From the NCBI GenBank assembly GCA_002695185.1, contig NZOF01000107.1, positions 1 through 50,228 of the forward strand: a stretch of 50,228 nt of DNA. Reading direction: 5' to 3'. Each line of letters begins with the position of its first letter. Positions within the stretch are counted from its first letter, which is position 1. This DNA comes from Erythrobacter sp. GTDB lineage: Bacteria > Pseudomonadota > Alphaproteobacteria > Sphingomonadales > Sphingomonadaceae. The notes beneath the pieces are model-generated. The model searched no databases. It had not been told where the DNA came from and saw nothing but the letters and a program-made list of their open reading frames with translations. Positions 43,439-50,228 of the stretch are shown here, piece after piece. The position numbers were made by a program, and so were the translations under genes.

Positions 43439-44428
43439 TCAGGTTGAGCAGCTTGCTCCGCCGAGCACGCAGAAGCGCGCGCAGTGGGGATGGTTCAAGG
43501 GGACATCACAATCGGCTTCGGCGAGTGTCTCACCCAGATCGAAGTCGGGATCGTATGGGATCAGGGTACAGGCGACCACGCGCGGCGCGCTTTCCCCCTT
43601 CCGATGCACGACCATCCGGCTGGAGCTGCACATGACATCGGTCGGCAACTTGCCAAGAATGCCCCAGCAGGCGGTGGTGATCTCGGCAATGTCCTTGTCG
43701 GCATCCATCTCCGGGAAAAGGACAAGTTGGCTAACATCATCCATATCGATGGCGATGCCCTCATGCTGGAAGAGGGCGGCGTAGTGGTGGCGGGCGGTGG
43801 GTTCGTCCTCGCCGGGGAGGAGGCGGCCGGCGACGGCGATCGAGAAGCCGTTCCGCGACAGCCAGCGCAGGCCGTCCATCGCCGCATCCCAGCTGCGCGG
43901 CCCGCGTTCGGCCTCGTGGACCGCCTTGCTGTAGTGATCGAGGCTGACGCGCAGGGTCAGCCGGTCGCCGTGCTTCTCGCGCAGGGCCAGTAGCGCGGCC
44001 TCGTGGCGGCGCATGGGCTTCATCGCATTGGTCAGCACGAGCGCTTCGAACCCGCGGTCGAGCGTCTCGCCGAGCATCTCGAGCATGCCGGGGTTCATGA
44101 AGGGTTCGCCGCCGGTAAAGCCGATCTCGCGCGTGCCCATGGCGCCCGCCTCGCCCAGGAACCGCACAGCATCGGCGGCCGACAGATAGACCAGCGCATC
44201 GTTGGTCGGGCTGCTTTCGATGTAGCAGCTGGCGCAGGCAAGGTTGCACAAAGTGCCGGTGTTCAGCCACAGCGTATCGAGGTGCTTCAGCGGCACGCTG
44301 GCCCGCGGCTCCCCCTTGGCGGTGACCTGCGGATCGCTGAACTTTTCGCGCGGCAGGCTGGCGGCCTCCACCGCGAAAGGCGAAGGTCCGGCGGGCGCAT
44401 TGCGCGATCTGGTCCGGGCATCGCTCAT
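43439..44428 (-). CDS. radical SAM protein of an arsenosugar-type cluster
   Basis: The 329-residue protein holds the 4Fe-4S motif CNLACASC at residues 61-68, then GFTGGEPFMNPG (the GGE motif contacting SAM). Cysteines at 287, 307, 316, 320 and 327 near the C-terminus could bind an auxiliary cluster. In known arsenosugar clusters the radical SAM ArsS joins a 5'-deoxyadenosyl group to dimethylarsenite, but its usual motif is a CNxxCxHCHV type, which is not seen here. The function is therefore open. It overlaps the FAD oxidoreductase by 4 bases (TCAT), so they are co-translated. Confidence 0.85.
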   Translation of the reverse strand: MSDARTRSRNAPAGPSPFAVEAASLPREKFSDPQVTAKGEPRASVPLKHLDTLWLNTGTLCNLACASCYIESSPTNDALVYLSAADAVRFLGEAGAMGTREIGFTGGEPFMNPGMLEMLGETLDRGFEALVLTNAMKPMRRHEAALLALREKHGDRLTLRVSLDHYSKAVHEAERGPRSWDAAMDGLRWLSRNGFSIAVAGRLLPGEDEPTARHHYAALFQHEGIAIDMDDVSQLVLFPEMDADKDIAEITTACWGILGKLPTDVMCSSSRMVVHRKGESAPRVVACTLIPYDPDFDLGETLAEADCDVPLNHPHCARFCVLGGASCST

Positions 44429-45840
44429 GCAAAGCGCCTCCGCATGCGGGCGACGAACCGCGCCCATTTCTTCGGGATCGTTCCGAACACCGTCGGCTCC
44501 CACGCGCTGAAAGCCGCCGCTTTGGAGATTTCGCTACGGGTGGGATAGGCGATCATCGCCGAACCGAGCGCGAACGTGCTGCTTTTGCCCGTAATCGACT
44601 GGGCGAAGGGCAGCAGCAGCTCGCCCGCATTCCTGCCGACTATGCTGGCGCCCAGCACCTTCTTGCCCTTGAGTACCAGCTTGAGCTGGCCTGCGTCATT
44701 CCCTTCGGCAAGCGCGCGCTCATTGTCGTGGAAGCTCTGCGTCACCACGCTGACCTTCTTGCCGTGCCTGCCGCGCGCGTCCTTTTCGGTGAGGCCGATC
44801 TGCGCCACTTCCGGATCGGTATAAGTGCACCACGGCAGGGCCGACCAGTCGACCTTGGCGGGCAGCCCCAGAGTGATCTCCAGCGCGACGTTCGAGCCTT
44901 CATAGCCCGAGACATGCGTCAGCCGCGGCCCGACGCGGCAATCGCCGATGGCGTAGATGCCCTTCACCGATGTGCGGCGGCGATCGTCCACCACGATCCC
45001 GTTGTCGTTCATCGCGACGCCCGCTTCCTCCAGCCCGAAGCCGGTGCAATTCGCGCGGCGCCCCGTGGCGACCAGCAGATGCGAACCCGCGATCGTCTGG
45101 TCCCCGGCCGTGAGGCGAAAGCCCGTGCCATCCGGTTCGACCTGCTGCGCAAGGCCCTTTACGAAGCGCACGCCCTCACGCTCCATCGCGGCGCGAACCA
45201 CGGCCACGCTGTCGGGATCGTCACGCCCCATCAGTTCGCCCGGCTCCACCACAGTGACCGCGCTGCCCAGCCGGCGGAAGGCCTGCGCCATTTCCATGCC
45301 GATCGCCCCGCCGCCCACGATGACGAGATGATCGGGCAGTTCCTCCAGATCGAACAGTGTCTCGTTGGTCAGATAGGGCACATAGTCCAGCCCCGCGATC
45401 GGGGGAATGGCAGGCTTCGAGCCGGTGGCGATCACAATGCGCGGCGCGGTCAGCGTGCGCCAGCCCACCTCGACCGATTGCGGCCCGGTGACCTGCGCCC
45501 AGTCGCGAAACACCTCGCAGCCCATCTCCTCGAACCGCTCTTCGCTGTCGTGATGCGCGATTGCGGCGATGGCATCGTGAATATGCTTGTGCACCCCGCC
45601 CCACTCCACCGCCGGTTCCGCCAGAGTGACGCCGTGGCGCGTGGGCACCCGCGCCTCGCCCGCGCGCGCAGCGGCGGCGATCAGCGCCTTCGACGGCACG
45701 CAGCCATCGTTGAGGCATTCGCCGCCCATCTTGCGCGCTTCGATCAGCGCAACGTCGAGCCCGAACAGCGCACAGCCGCCCGCAGCAGTCAGACCGGCAG
45801 CGCCGCCGCCGATAACGATCACGTCGTGAGTGAATTTCAT
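44425..45840 (-). CDS. FAD-dependent pyridine nucleotide-disulfide oxidoreductase (MerA/lipoamide dehydrogenase-like)
   Basis: The 471-residue flavoprotein has an FAD-binding N-terminus (VIVIGGGAAGLTAAGGCALFG), a redox-active disulfide (Cys42 and Cys47 in GGECLNDGCVPSK), an NAD(P)H motif (LVIVGGGAIGMEMAQAFRRL) and AIGDCRVGPRLTH. At the C-terminus, where lipoamide dehydrogenases have the catalytic His of HPT, it reads AYPTRSE with Tyr432, closer to MerA-like reductases. It lacks an HMA domain and a C-terminal CC pair. The ATG at 45840 is chosen, because an upstream extension would run antisense through arsM. Its substrate could be a metalloid compound, inferred from context. Confidence 0.92.
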   Translation of the reverse strand: MKFTHDVIVIGGGAAGLTAAGGCALFGLDVALIEARKMGGECLNDGCVPSKALIAAAARAGEARVPTRHGVTLAEPAVEWGGVHKHIHDAIAAIAHHDSEERFEEMGCEVFRDWAQVTGPQSVEVGWRTLTAPRIVIATGSKPAIPPIAGLDYVPYLTNETLFDLEELPDHLVIVGGGAIGMEMAQAFRRLGSAVTVVEPGELMGRDDPDSVAVVRAAMEREGVRFVKGLAQQVEPDGTGFRLTAGDQTIAGSHLLVATGRRANCTGFGLEEAGVAMNDNGIVVDDRRRTSVKGIYAIGDCRVGPRLTHVSGYEGSNVALEITLGLPAKVDWSALPWCTYTDPEVAQIGLTEKDARGRHGKKVSVVTQSFHDNERALAEGNDAGQLKLVLKGKKVLGASIVGRNAGELLLPFAQSITGKSSTFALGSAMIAYPTRSEISKAAAFSAWEPTVFGTIPKKWARFVARMRRRFA

Positions 45841-45918
45841 CGCTTGCTCCCTAGGCCAATATGCCTGACAGGCGAAGGGACTTTCCCGAATGCAGCTTTT
45901 CGAAAGGCCCACAGCCCC
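45841..45918. promoter_or_regulatory. 78-bp divergent intergenic region of the arsenosugar-type cluster
   Basis: The gap separates the minus-strand oxidoreductase and the plus-strand methyltransferase and must hold both promoters. Two short palindromes are seen: GCCTG-A-CAGGC at 45863-45873 and GGGA-CTT-TCCC at about 45877-45887. A TTTCGAAA palindrome lies near 45898. No convincing -35/-10 pair is obvious and no arsR gene is nearby. Confidence 0.4.
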
Positions 45919-46971
45919 ATGAACCTGGCCAATTCGCAGGATTATTACGGCAAGGTGCTTGCCTCCTCCGCCGATCTGAAAACCGATGCCTGCTGTACGG
46001 CAGAAGCGCCGCCGCCAGCCGTACTGGAAGCGATGCGCAATGTGCATGAAGACGTGCGCAGCCGCTATTACGGGTGCGGCCTCGTCGCCCCGCAGGCGAT
46101 CGAGGGCTGCCATATCCTCGATCTTGGATCGGGCAGCGGACAGGATGCCTATATCCTGGCGCAGATGGTGGGCGAAAACGGCTCCGTCACCGGGGTCGAT
46201 GCCACGCCCGAACAGCTGGCTGTCGCCCGCACCCATGAGGATTGGCACCGCGAACGCTTCGGCTATGCCAAGCCGAACACGCGCTTCATAGAAGGCGATA
46301 TCGAAAAGCTGCTGGAGCTCGATCTGCCGGAAAACCATTTCGACGTGATCGTATCCAATTGCGTGATCAATCTGGTGGCGGACAAGGGGGCGGTGTTCGA
46401 CGCGGCGCACCGCCTGCTGAAGGATGGCGGCGAACTCTATTTCTCCGATGTCTATTCGGATCGCCGCGTGCCTGCCGAATTGCAGAGCGATCCGGTCCTG
46501 CACGGCGAATGCCTTTCGGGCGCGCTGTACTGGGGCGATTTCATCGCGCTGGCGAAAGCGGCGGGCTTTGCCGATCCGCGACTGGTGACCAGCCGTCCGC
46601 TGGGCATCGACGATCCGCAGATCGCCGCCAAGCTGGCCGGGATCGGCTTCCATTCGGCCACCTATCGCCTGTTCAAGCTGCCCGGCCTGGAAAGCCAGTG
46701 CGAGGATTACGGGCAGGCGGTGCGGTACAAGGGTACGCTTGCGGGGAGCGAGCGTGTCTTCGAACTGGATGGCCATCACCTGATCGAGGCCGGACGCATG
46801 TTCTCGATCTGCGGCAATAGCTGGAAGATGCTGGCAGATACGCGCTTTGCCCAGCATTTCGATTTCTTCGGCGATTTCTCAGTCCATTACGGCGTCTTTC
46901 CCGATTGCGGGATCGCCATGCCTTTTCAGAGCGGCAGCGGAGCCGAGTTTCAGCCGGCAGCCTGCTGTTGA
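45919..46971 (+). CDS. arsM: arsenite S-adenosylmethionine methyltransferase (ArsM-type)
   Basis: ArsM methylates As(III) to mono- and dimethylated forms. The 350-residue protein starts QDYYGKVLASSADLKTDACC, with Cys25-Cys26. Cysteines that fit the catalytic triad of ArsM are Cys53 (YYGCGLV), Cys148 (SNCVINL) and Cys198 (GECLSGA). The SAM motif is ILDLGSGSGQDAYIL (about residues 66-80). It also ends in a Cys349-Cys350 pair. The ATG at 45919 is chosen on family length. The SDR gene begins with TTG overlapping the stop. Confidence 0.9.
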   Translation: MNLANSQDYYGKVLASSADLKTDACCTAEAPPPAVLEAMRNVHEDVRSRYYGCGLVAPQAIEGCHILDLGSGSGQDAYILAQMVGENGSVTGVDATPEQLAVARTHEDWHRERFGYAKPNTRFIEGDIEKLLELDLPENHFDVIVSNCVINLVADKGAVFDAAHRLLKDGGELYFSDVYSDRRVPAELQSDPVLHGECLSGALYWGDFIALAKAAGFADPRLVTSRPLGIDDPQIAAKLAGIGFHSATYRLFKLPGLESQCEDYGQAVRYKGTLAGSERVFELDGHHLIEAGRMFSICGNSWKMLADTRFAQHFDFFGDFSVHYGVFPDCGIAMPFQSGSGAEFQPAACC

Positions 46972-47981
46972 GGATCCTCGTCACGGGCGCCGCCGGCCTG
47001 CTGGGCGGCGAGGTGTGCAAGCGTCTGCTCGGCGCCGGGCATGCGGTCACCGGCCTCGTTCATCGCAATCCCACAGTCTGCGGGAATGACGGGCAGGCAC
47101 TGGATATAGGCACGCTTGCCGGTGACGTGTCCGCCCCACGTTTCGGTTGGGAGGCGGATCGGTTTGCCGAAGTGGCGGCGGCGCACGACTTGCTGATCCA
47201 CTGCGCGGCGACCGTCCGGTTCGATCTTGCGGAAGAGGCTTACCGCGCAGTCAATGTGGACGGCGTGGCGCATGCGCTGGCGCTGGCCGAGGCGGGCGGC
47301 ATGGATTTCCTGCATATATCGACCGCCTATGTCTGCGGCGTGCGCAGTGGCACCATCGACGTCAACGATCCCCTGCCCGAAACCGGCTTTGCCAATGGCT
47401 ATGAAGCCAGCAAGGCCGCAGGCGAGCGGTTGGTGCGGGCCAGCACTATGCGCTGGGCCATCGCCCGCCCATCCATCGTAGTGGGCGATTACGAAACCGG
47501 CGCCATCCGCCAGTTCGACACCACTTATGCAGCCTTCAAGCTGATCGCCGAAGGGCGGGTGCGCCAGATGCCGGCGCGGGAGGACGGCACGCTCGATTTC
47601 GTACCCCTCGACCATGTGGCGGAAGGGATCGTCACCATTGCGAACCGGATGGAAGATGCGGCAGGCGGCACCTATCATCTCGTCTCCGGACAGCCCTTGC
47701 CGGTGACGGCCTTTACCAAGGCGATCGGGTCCTACCCTCAGTTTCACGCACCGCGGCTGGTCAAACCGGAAGATTTCGATCCGGCCTCGCTACATGCGCT
47801 GGAGCGGCGCCTCTACAAACGCGTGGCTGGCCTTTACGCCAGCTATTTCCAGCGCGACCCGCATTTTTCGGATGCTGAATTTCGCAAGCTGTCCGGCCGG
47901 GGCTGCCCGCCCACCGGGCCTGCCTATATCACCCGGCTGATCGACCACTGTATTGACGTCGGCTTTCTGCCTGCCGCTTAG
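46968..47981 (+). CDS. extended short-chain dehydrogenase/reductase (NAD-dependent epimerase-like)
   Basis: The 337-residue protein opens with the Rossmann motif LVTGAAGLLGGEV and contains HISTAYVCG and GYEASKAAGERLV (YxxxK catalytic pair). It then has ARPSIVVGDYETGAIRQF and DFVPLDHVAEGIV, as in extended SDR reductases/epimerases. The start is a TTG at 46968 that overlaps the arsM stop (TTGA). It is supported because the Rossmann motif starts only five residues later. The substrate is unknown, and within the cluster it could act on a sugar or glycosyl intermediate. It converges on the glycosyltransferase gene with a 4-base overlap. Confidence 0.85.
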   Translation: MRILVTGAAGLLGGEVCKRLLGAGHAVTGLVHRNPTVCGNDGQALDIGTLAGDVSAPRFGWEADRFAEVAAAHDLLIHCAATVRFDLAEEAYRAVNVDGVAHALALAEAGGMDFLHISTAYVCGVRSGTIDVNDPLPETGFANGYEASKAAGERLVRASTMRWAIARPSIVVGDYETGAIRQFDTTYAAFKLIAEGRVRQMPAREDGTLDFVPLDHVAEGIVTIANRMEDAAGGTYHLVSGQPLPVTAFTKAIGSYPQFHAPRLVKPEDFDPASLHALERRLYKRVAGLYASYFQRDPHFSDAEFRKLSGRGCPPTGPAYITRLIDHCIDVGFLPAA

Positions 47982-48700
47982 CGCACGTCGGGATATTGCC
48001 GGGCCATGCGATCGCGCAGGCCGAAGGCCCAGAGCATGCCGACCTTGAAATAGATCCAGTTCGCTTTGATTGGCCCCCATGCGGCAATCCTGCGGTCGGA
48101 CGTATAGACGCGGCGGCGGACCATTTTCACCCGCCCCAGCGCCGCCAGTTTCACGCACAGATCGGCCTCTTCCATCACCTCATCGCCCGGCGTGCATCCC
48201 CCCACGGCCAGGAACTGCGCGCGCCGGAAGAACATCGCGTGATCGCCGAACAGCAGCCGCACGCCGCGCAGGAACAGATGCGGCCTTGTGATCAGCGGCG
48301 CATACCAGGTCTTGGCCCAGTTATGCACCGTGGTGCCCCAGCGGATCTTCTGCGGCCCCGCGATGACAGGCGTGAAACTGGCGAGCGCAATGGCCGGATT
48401 GCGCAAGGTGTCCTCAATCACGGCAACCATGTCGGATGGCGGGATCGTGTCGGCATGGACGATGCAGACCAGATCGCCCTTGGCATGACCCACCCCGTGA
48501 TTGATCTGCGTTGCCCTGCCCTTGGGCGAAGCGAGCACGCGCCATCCGGCAGCGCGGGCGATGGACACTGTGGCGTCATTGCTGCCGCCGTCGACCAGCA
48601 GGATTTCGTGCGGCGCGGGATCAAGCTTTGCCAGCGTATCGACCAGCGCGGGAAGCGCCTTTTCCTCGTCCAGCGTCGGCACCAGCACGGTGATGGTCAT
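47978..48700 (-). CDS. TIGR04283-type arsenosugar biosynthesis glycosyltransferase
   Basis: This is a family 2 glycosyltransferase of 240 residues. It starts TITVLVPTLDEEKALPAL and carries the DGG of VDGGSNDATV, then GRATQINHGVGHAKGD followed by IVHADTIPP (D-x-D-like HADT motif), and GDHAMFFRR with DEVMEEADLCVKL. GRA-Q-N-G and HADT are the marks of the TIGR04283 group found in arsenosugar clusters. The ATG at 48700 overlaps the upstream partner by 4 bases (TCAT). The sugar donor is unknown. Confidence 0.88.
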   Translation of the reverse strand: MTITVLVPTLDEEKALPALVDTLAKLDPAPHEILLVDGGSNDATVSIARAAGWRVLASPKGRATQINHGVGHAKGDLVCIVHADTIPPSDMVAVIEDTLRNPAIALASFTPVIAGPQKIRWGTTVHNWAKTWYAPLITRPHLFLRGVRLLFGDHAMFFRRAQFLAVGGCTPGDEVMEEADLCVKLAALGRVKMVRRRVYTSDRRIAAWGPIKANWIYFKVGMLWAFGLRDRMARQYPDVR

Positions 48701-49281
48701 TCGAACTCGGGCCACTGGGCAAGATCTTCGGCGGTGTCGATATCGGCCAGTTCGGGCAGGATCGCCGGACCATGGCCGCGCGCCGCCAGCCGGGCGAGCG
48801 TTTCGGGCAGCACCTTGGGCGTGCTCCATTCCATGTCCTCGAACAGGAAGGGCACCGGCTCGCGATAGCCGATCAGATAATATCCGCCGTCATTGGCCGG
48901 GCCGAGAACGACCCGCCGATCCTCCAGCGCACCCGCCGCAGCACGGAGCAGCGGCGCGGTGATGCCGGGGCAATCGCTGCCGATCAGTAAAGCGGGTGCC
49001 TCGACCCGCGCCATCCGTGCGCCGAGATCGCCATCGCCCTGGTCGACCACCGGCACATCCTCGCCGAACAGACCCTGGAACGCGCCGATCTCTCCGCCGG
49101 TGACGCGCAGTTCGAACTCGAACCCGCTTTCGCGTGCGACCTCCACCGTCAGGGCGAGCAATCTGGCATAGAGCCGCGCCGCGCCTTCCTCGCCCAGCGC
49201 AGGGATGAGGCGCGTCTTCACCTTGCCGGGGACCGGCAGGCGGGCGAAAATGGAAAGGCGGGGGGAAATCATCGCCGCCAC
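48697..49281 (-). CDS. TIGR04282-type arsenosugar biosynthesis glycosyltransferase (CofC-like fold)
   Basis: This is a 194-residue nucleotidyltransferase-fold protein. Landmarks are RLPVPGKVKTRLIPALG (basic nucleotide-binding loop), ALLIGSDCPGITAPLL, and VVLGPANDGGYYLIGYREP, the hallmark of TIGR04282. It pairs with the TIGR04283 protein, and the stop/start overlap is 4 bases. Start alternatives are ATG 49281 and ATG 49272, which lies directly before the conserved N-terminus. tRNA-Lys is upstream on the same strand. Confidence 0.88.
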   Translation of the reverse strand: MAAMISPRLSIFARLPVPGKVKTRLIPALGEEGAARLYARLLALTVEVARESGFEFELRVTGGEIGAFQGLFGEDVPVVDQGDGDLGARMARVEAPALLIGSDCPGITAPLLRAAAGALEDRRVVLGPANDGGYYLIGYREPVPFLFEDMEWSTPKVLPETLARLAARGHGPAILPELADIDTAEDLAQWPEFE

Positions 49282-49326
49282 CTTAGCGCCTGTGCGCCGC
49301 GGGTGAAGGGGATGAAGGAGAAAACG

Positions 49327-49403
<77 letters not shown>

Positions 49404-49513
49404 ACCACGCGCGGCTCCCTAAGCAGGTGGCTCCGGCTGGTCAAGCATGGTTTGCCCTGCTTTTTGGTATGGGGGCTTTTAAAGCCGGGACAATGGGCGT
49501 GCGGCTGCCGGAT

Positions 49514-50017
49514 TTAGCGGGGCTTTGCGCCGGGCTTGCGCTGGCGCGCGGCCAGTTGCCTCAGCGTCAGTCCCGTCACGGGATCGCGCCATTGCGGGGC
49601 GATCTGCGCTGCCGGACCGATGACGAAATCGCGCTCGCGGAACAGCGGGTGGGGGATGGTGAGATCGGGGGATGCCCAGGCCCCGCCGCTCCACAGGATG
49701 ATATCGAGATCGAGCGGGCGCGCACGCCACCGCGCGCCCCTGCGGCGGCGCCCGAAGGCGGCTTCGACCGATTGCAGAACGCTGAGCAGGTCGGGCGGCG
49801 TCAGATCGGTTTCGACTTCGATGGCGGCATTGGCATAGACCCTGATCGAGGGGCCTACCGGACGGCTGGCGATGATCCGCGACACCGCCGCGATATCGAG
49901 CTGCCCCTCGGCCAACCTGTCAATAGCGGCGCGCAGGACCTTCCCCGGCCCGCCCACGCCGGGAACGCGCATGTTCGATCCCAGCGCGACGAGATAGCGA
50001 TGGCGCGGCTCGCCCAT
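49514..50017 (-). CDS. folK: 2-amino-4-hydroxy-6-hydroxymethyldihydropteridine diphosphokinase
   Basis: HPPK passes pyrophosphate from ATP to the pterin in folate synthesis. The 167-residue protein starts YLVALGSNMRVPG, the family N-terminus, and carries ASRPVGPSIRVYANAAIEVE (substrate strand region), VEAAFGRRRRGARWRARPLD and PLDLDIILW with the Mg-binding Asp pair, then IPHPLFRERDFVIGP. The start at 50017 places the conserved N-terminus near the beginning. ATG 50062 would add 15 residues and overlap aguB. Confidence 0.92.
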   Translation of the reverse strand: MGEPRHRYLVALGSNMRVPGVGGPGKVLRAAIDRLAEGQLDIAAVSRIIASRPVGPSIRVYANAAIEVETDLTPPDLLSVLQSVEAAFGRRRRGARWRARPLDLDIILWSGGAWASPDLTIPHPLFRERDFVIGPAAQIAPQWRDPVTGLTLRQLAARQRKPGAKPR

Positions 50018-50036
50018 CACGCCGCTGATCGCGCCA

Positions 50037-50228
50037 TCAGATATCCTCGGCAATCCGGCCATAGAGCTGCGGACGGCGATCGCGGAAGAACCCCATTCCC
50101 GCCCGATGCTTCGCCGCGCGGTCGAGATCGAGCTTCGCGATCAGCGACCCGCTTTCCGAGCCGCCGAATTCCTCGATCAGATCGCCCCATTCGTCGGAAA
50201 TGAAGCTGTGGCCGTAGAAGCTCTGCTG
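50037..50228 (-). CDS. aguB: carbon-nitrogen hydrolase, C-terminal part (N-carbamoylputrescine amidase-like, AguB)
   Basis: Only the last 63 codons are in the window, and the gene runs off the right edge. The translated end has FYGHSFISDEWGDL, then LIAKLDLDRAAKHRAGMGF and FRDRRPQLYGRI, matching the C-terminus of AguB-type nitrilase-fold amidases. AguB cleaves N-carbamoylputrescine to putrescine. The catalytic Glu-Lys-Cys residues lie outside, so identification rests on the tail alone. Confidence 0.75.
   Translation of the reverse strand, partial: QQSFYGHSFISDEWGDLIEEFGGSESGSLIAKLDLDRAAKHRAGMGFFRDRRPQLYGRIAEDI

Noticed and set aside
44728..45918. 397-codon plus-strand open frame running in phase into arsM
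   Set aside because: It is antisense to the well-supported FAD oxidoreductase, shows no family motif, and arsM has a clear family start at 45919. High G+C creates such open frames.
45841..46857. Minus-strand extension upstream of the FAD oxidoreductase
   Set aside because: It runs antisense through arsM and the conserved FAD-binding motif begins right after 45840, so it is not part of the protein.

Overview
The window looks like chromosomal DNA from an alphaproteobacterium of the Sphingomonadales, most likely Erythrobacteraceae. This is inferred from gene content and was not checked by phylogeny. Pointers are a complete PhyR-NepR-EcfG general stress response locus with matching GGAAC-N16-CGTT promoters, an NDUFA12-type complex I subunit beside a DUF2155 lipoprotein, class I PHA synthase with a phasin, an Oar-like TonB-dependent receptor with a TonB-like partner, and a bacteriophytochrome with an HWE-type kinase. 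There are three tRNA genes (Cys, Trp, Lys), and no insertion sequence, phage or CRISPR array was seen.

Layout. 0-3.4 kb: tRNA-Cys, an acyl-CoA thioesterase, a small membrane protein, a crotonase and an AlaC-like aminotransferase. 3.5-6.9 kb: polyhydroxyalkanoate synthesis (phaC, then a phasin with its own promoter and palindromic operators) and clpS. 7-12 kb: lptF-lptG lipopolysaccharide export, a fatty acid desaturase and a GNAT-like protein. 12-18.5 kb: stress and signalling block, with a single-domain response regulator behind an EcfG-type promoter, a Crp/Fnr regulator, phyR, a CHASE-domain HWE kinase, nepR-ecfG and an AI-2E family permease. 18.5-25.5 kb: housekeeping genes (sodB, glmM, DUF1272, thiD, LOG family, tRNA-Trp, aat, DUF2155, NDUFA12, DUF192, recX). 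25.6-30 kb: a lone fatty acyl-AMP ligase, then a telA-xpaC-PHA-system operon. 30-33.2 kb: heme oxygenase plus bacteriophytochrome. 33.2-43.4 kb: mannose-6-phosphate isomerase and mannose-1-phosphate guanylyltransferase, TonB-like protein and a large TonB receptor, a 2-oxoglutarate/Fe(II)-type oxygenase, a CNT nucleoside transporter, a queuosine-precursor type transporter and a DUF421 protein. 43.4-49.3 kb: an arsenosugar-type cluster (radical SAM, FAD disulfide oxidoreductase, ArsM-like methyltransferase, extended SDR, and two glycosyltransferase-like proteins of the TIGR04283/TIGR04282 type). The window ends with tRNA-Lys, folK and the C-terminus of a carbon-nitrogen hydrolase (aguB-like).

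How the parts connect. PhyR, NepR, EcfG and the CHASE kinase form a partner-switching stress circuit. The EcfG-type promoters found upstream of phyR, nepR-ecfG and the 12.07 kb response regulator suggest autoregulation plus feedback. The heme oxygenase makes the biliverdin that the phytochrome binds. The phytochrome ends in a receiver with an LATGYG stretch like that of FAT GUY response regulators, so light input into the stress network is plausible. PHA synthase, phasin and the small PHA-system protein concern carbon-storage granules.

The most interesting part is the 43.4-49.3 kb cluster. It has the ArsM and glycosyltransferase signatures of arsenosugar synthesis, but its radical SAM protein does not carry the usual ArsS motif, and it brings a MerA-like flavoprotein and an SDR. 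It coincides with a sharp rise in G+C (60 of 120 bases over 42901-43020, against 82 of 120 in two sampled 60-base lines at 44041 and 44881), which suggests a different history from the DNA to its left.
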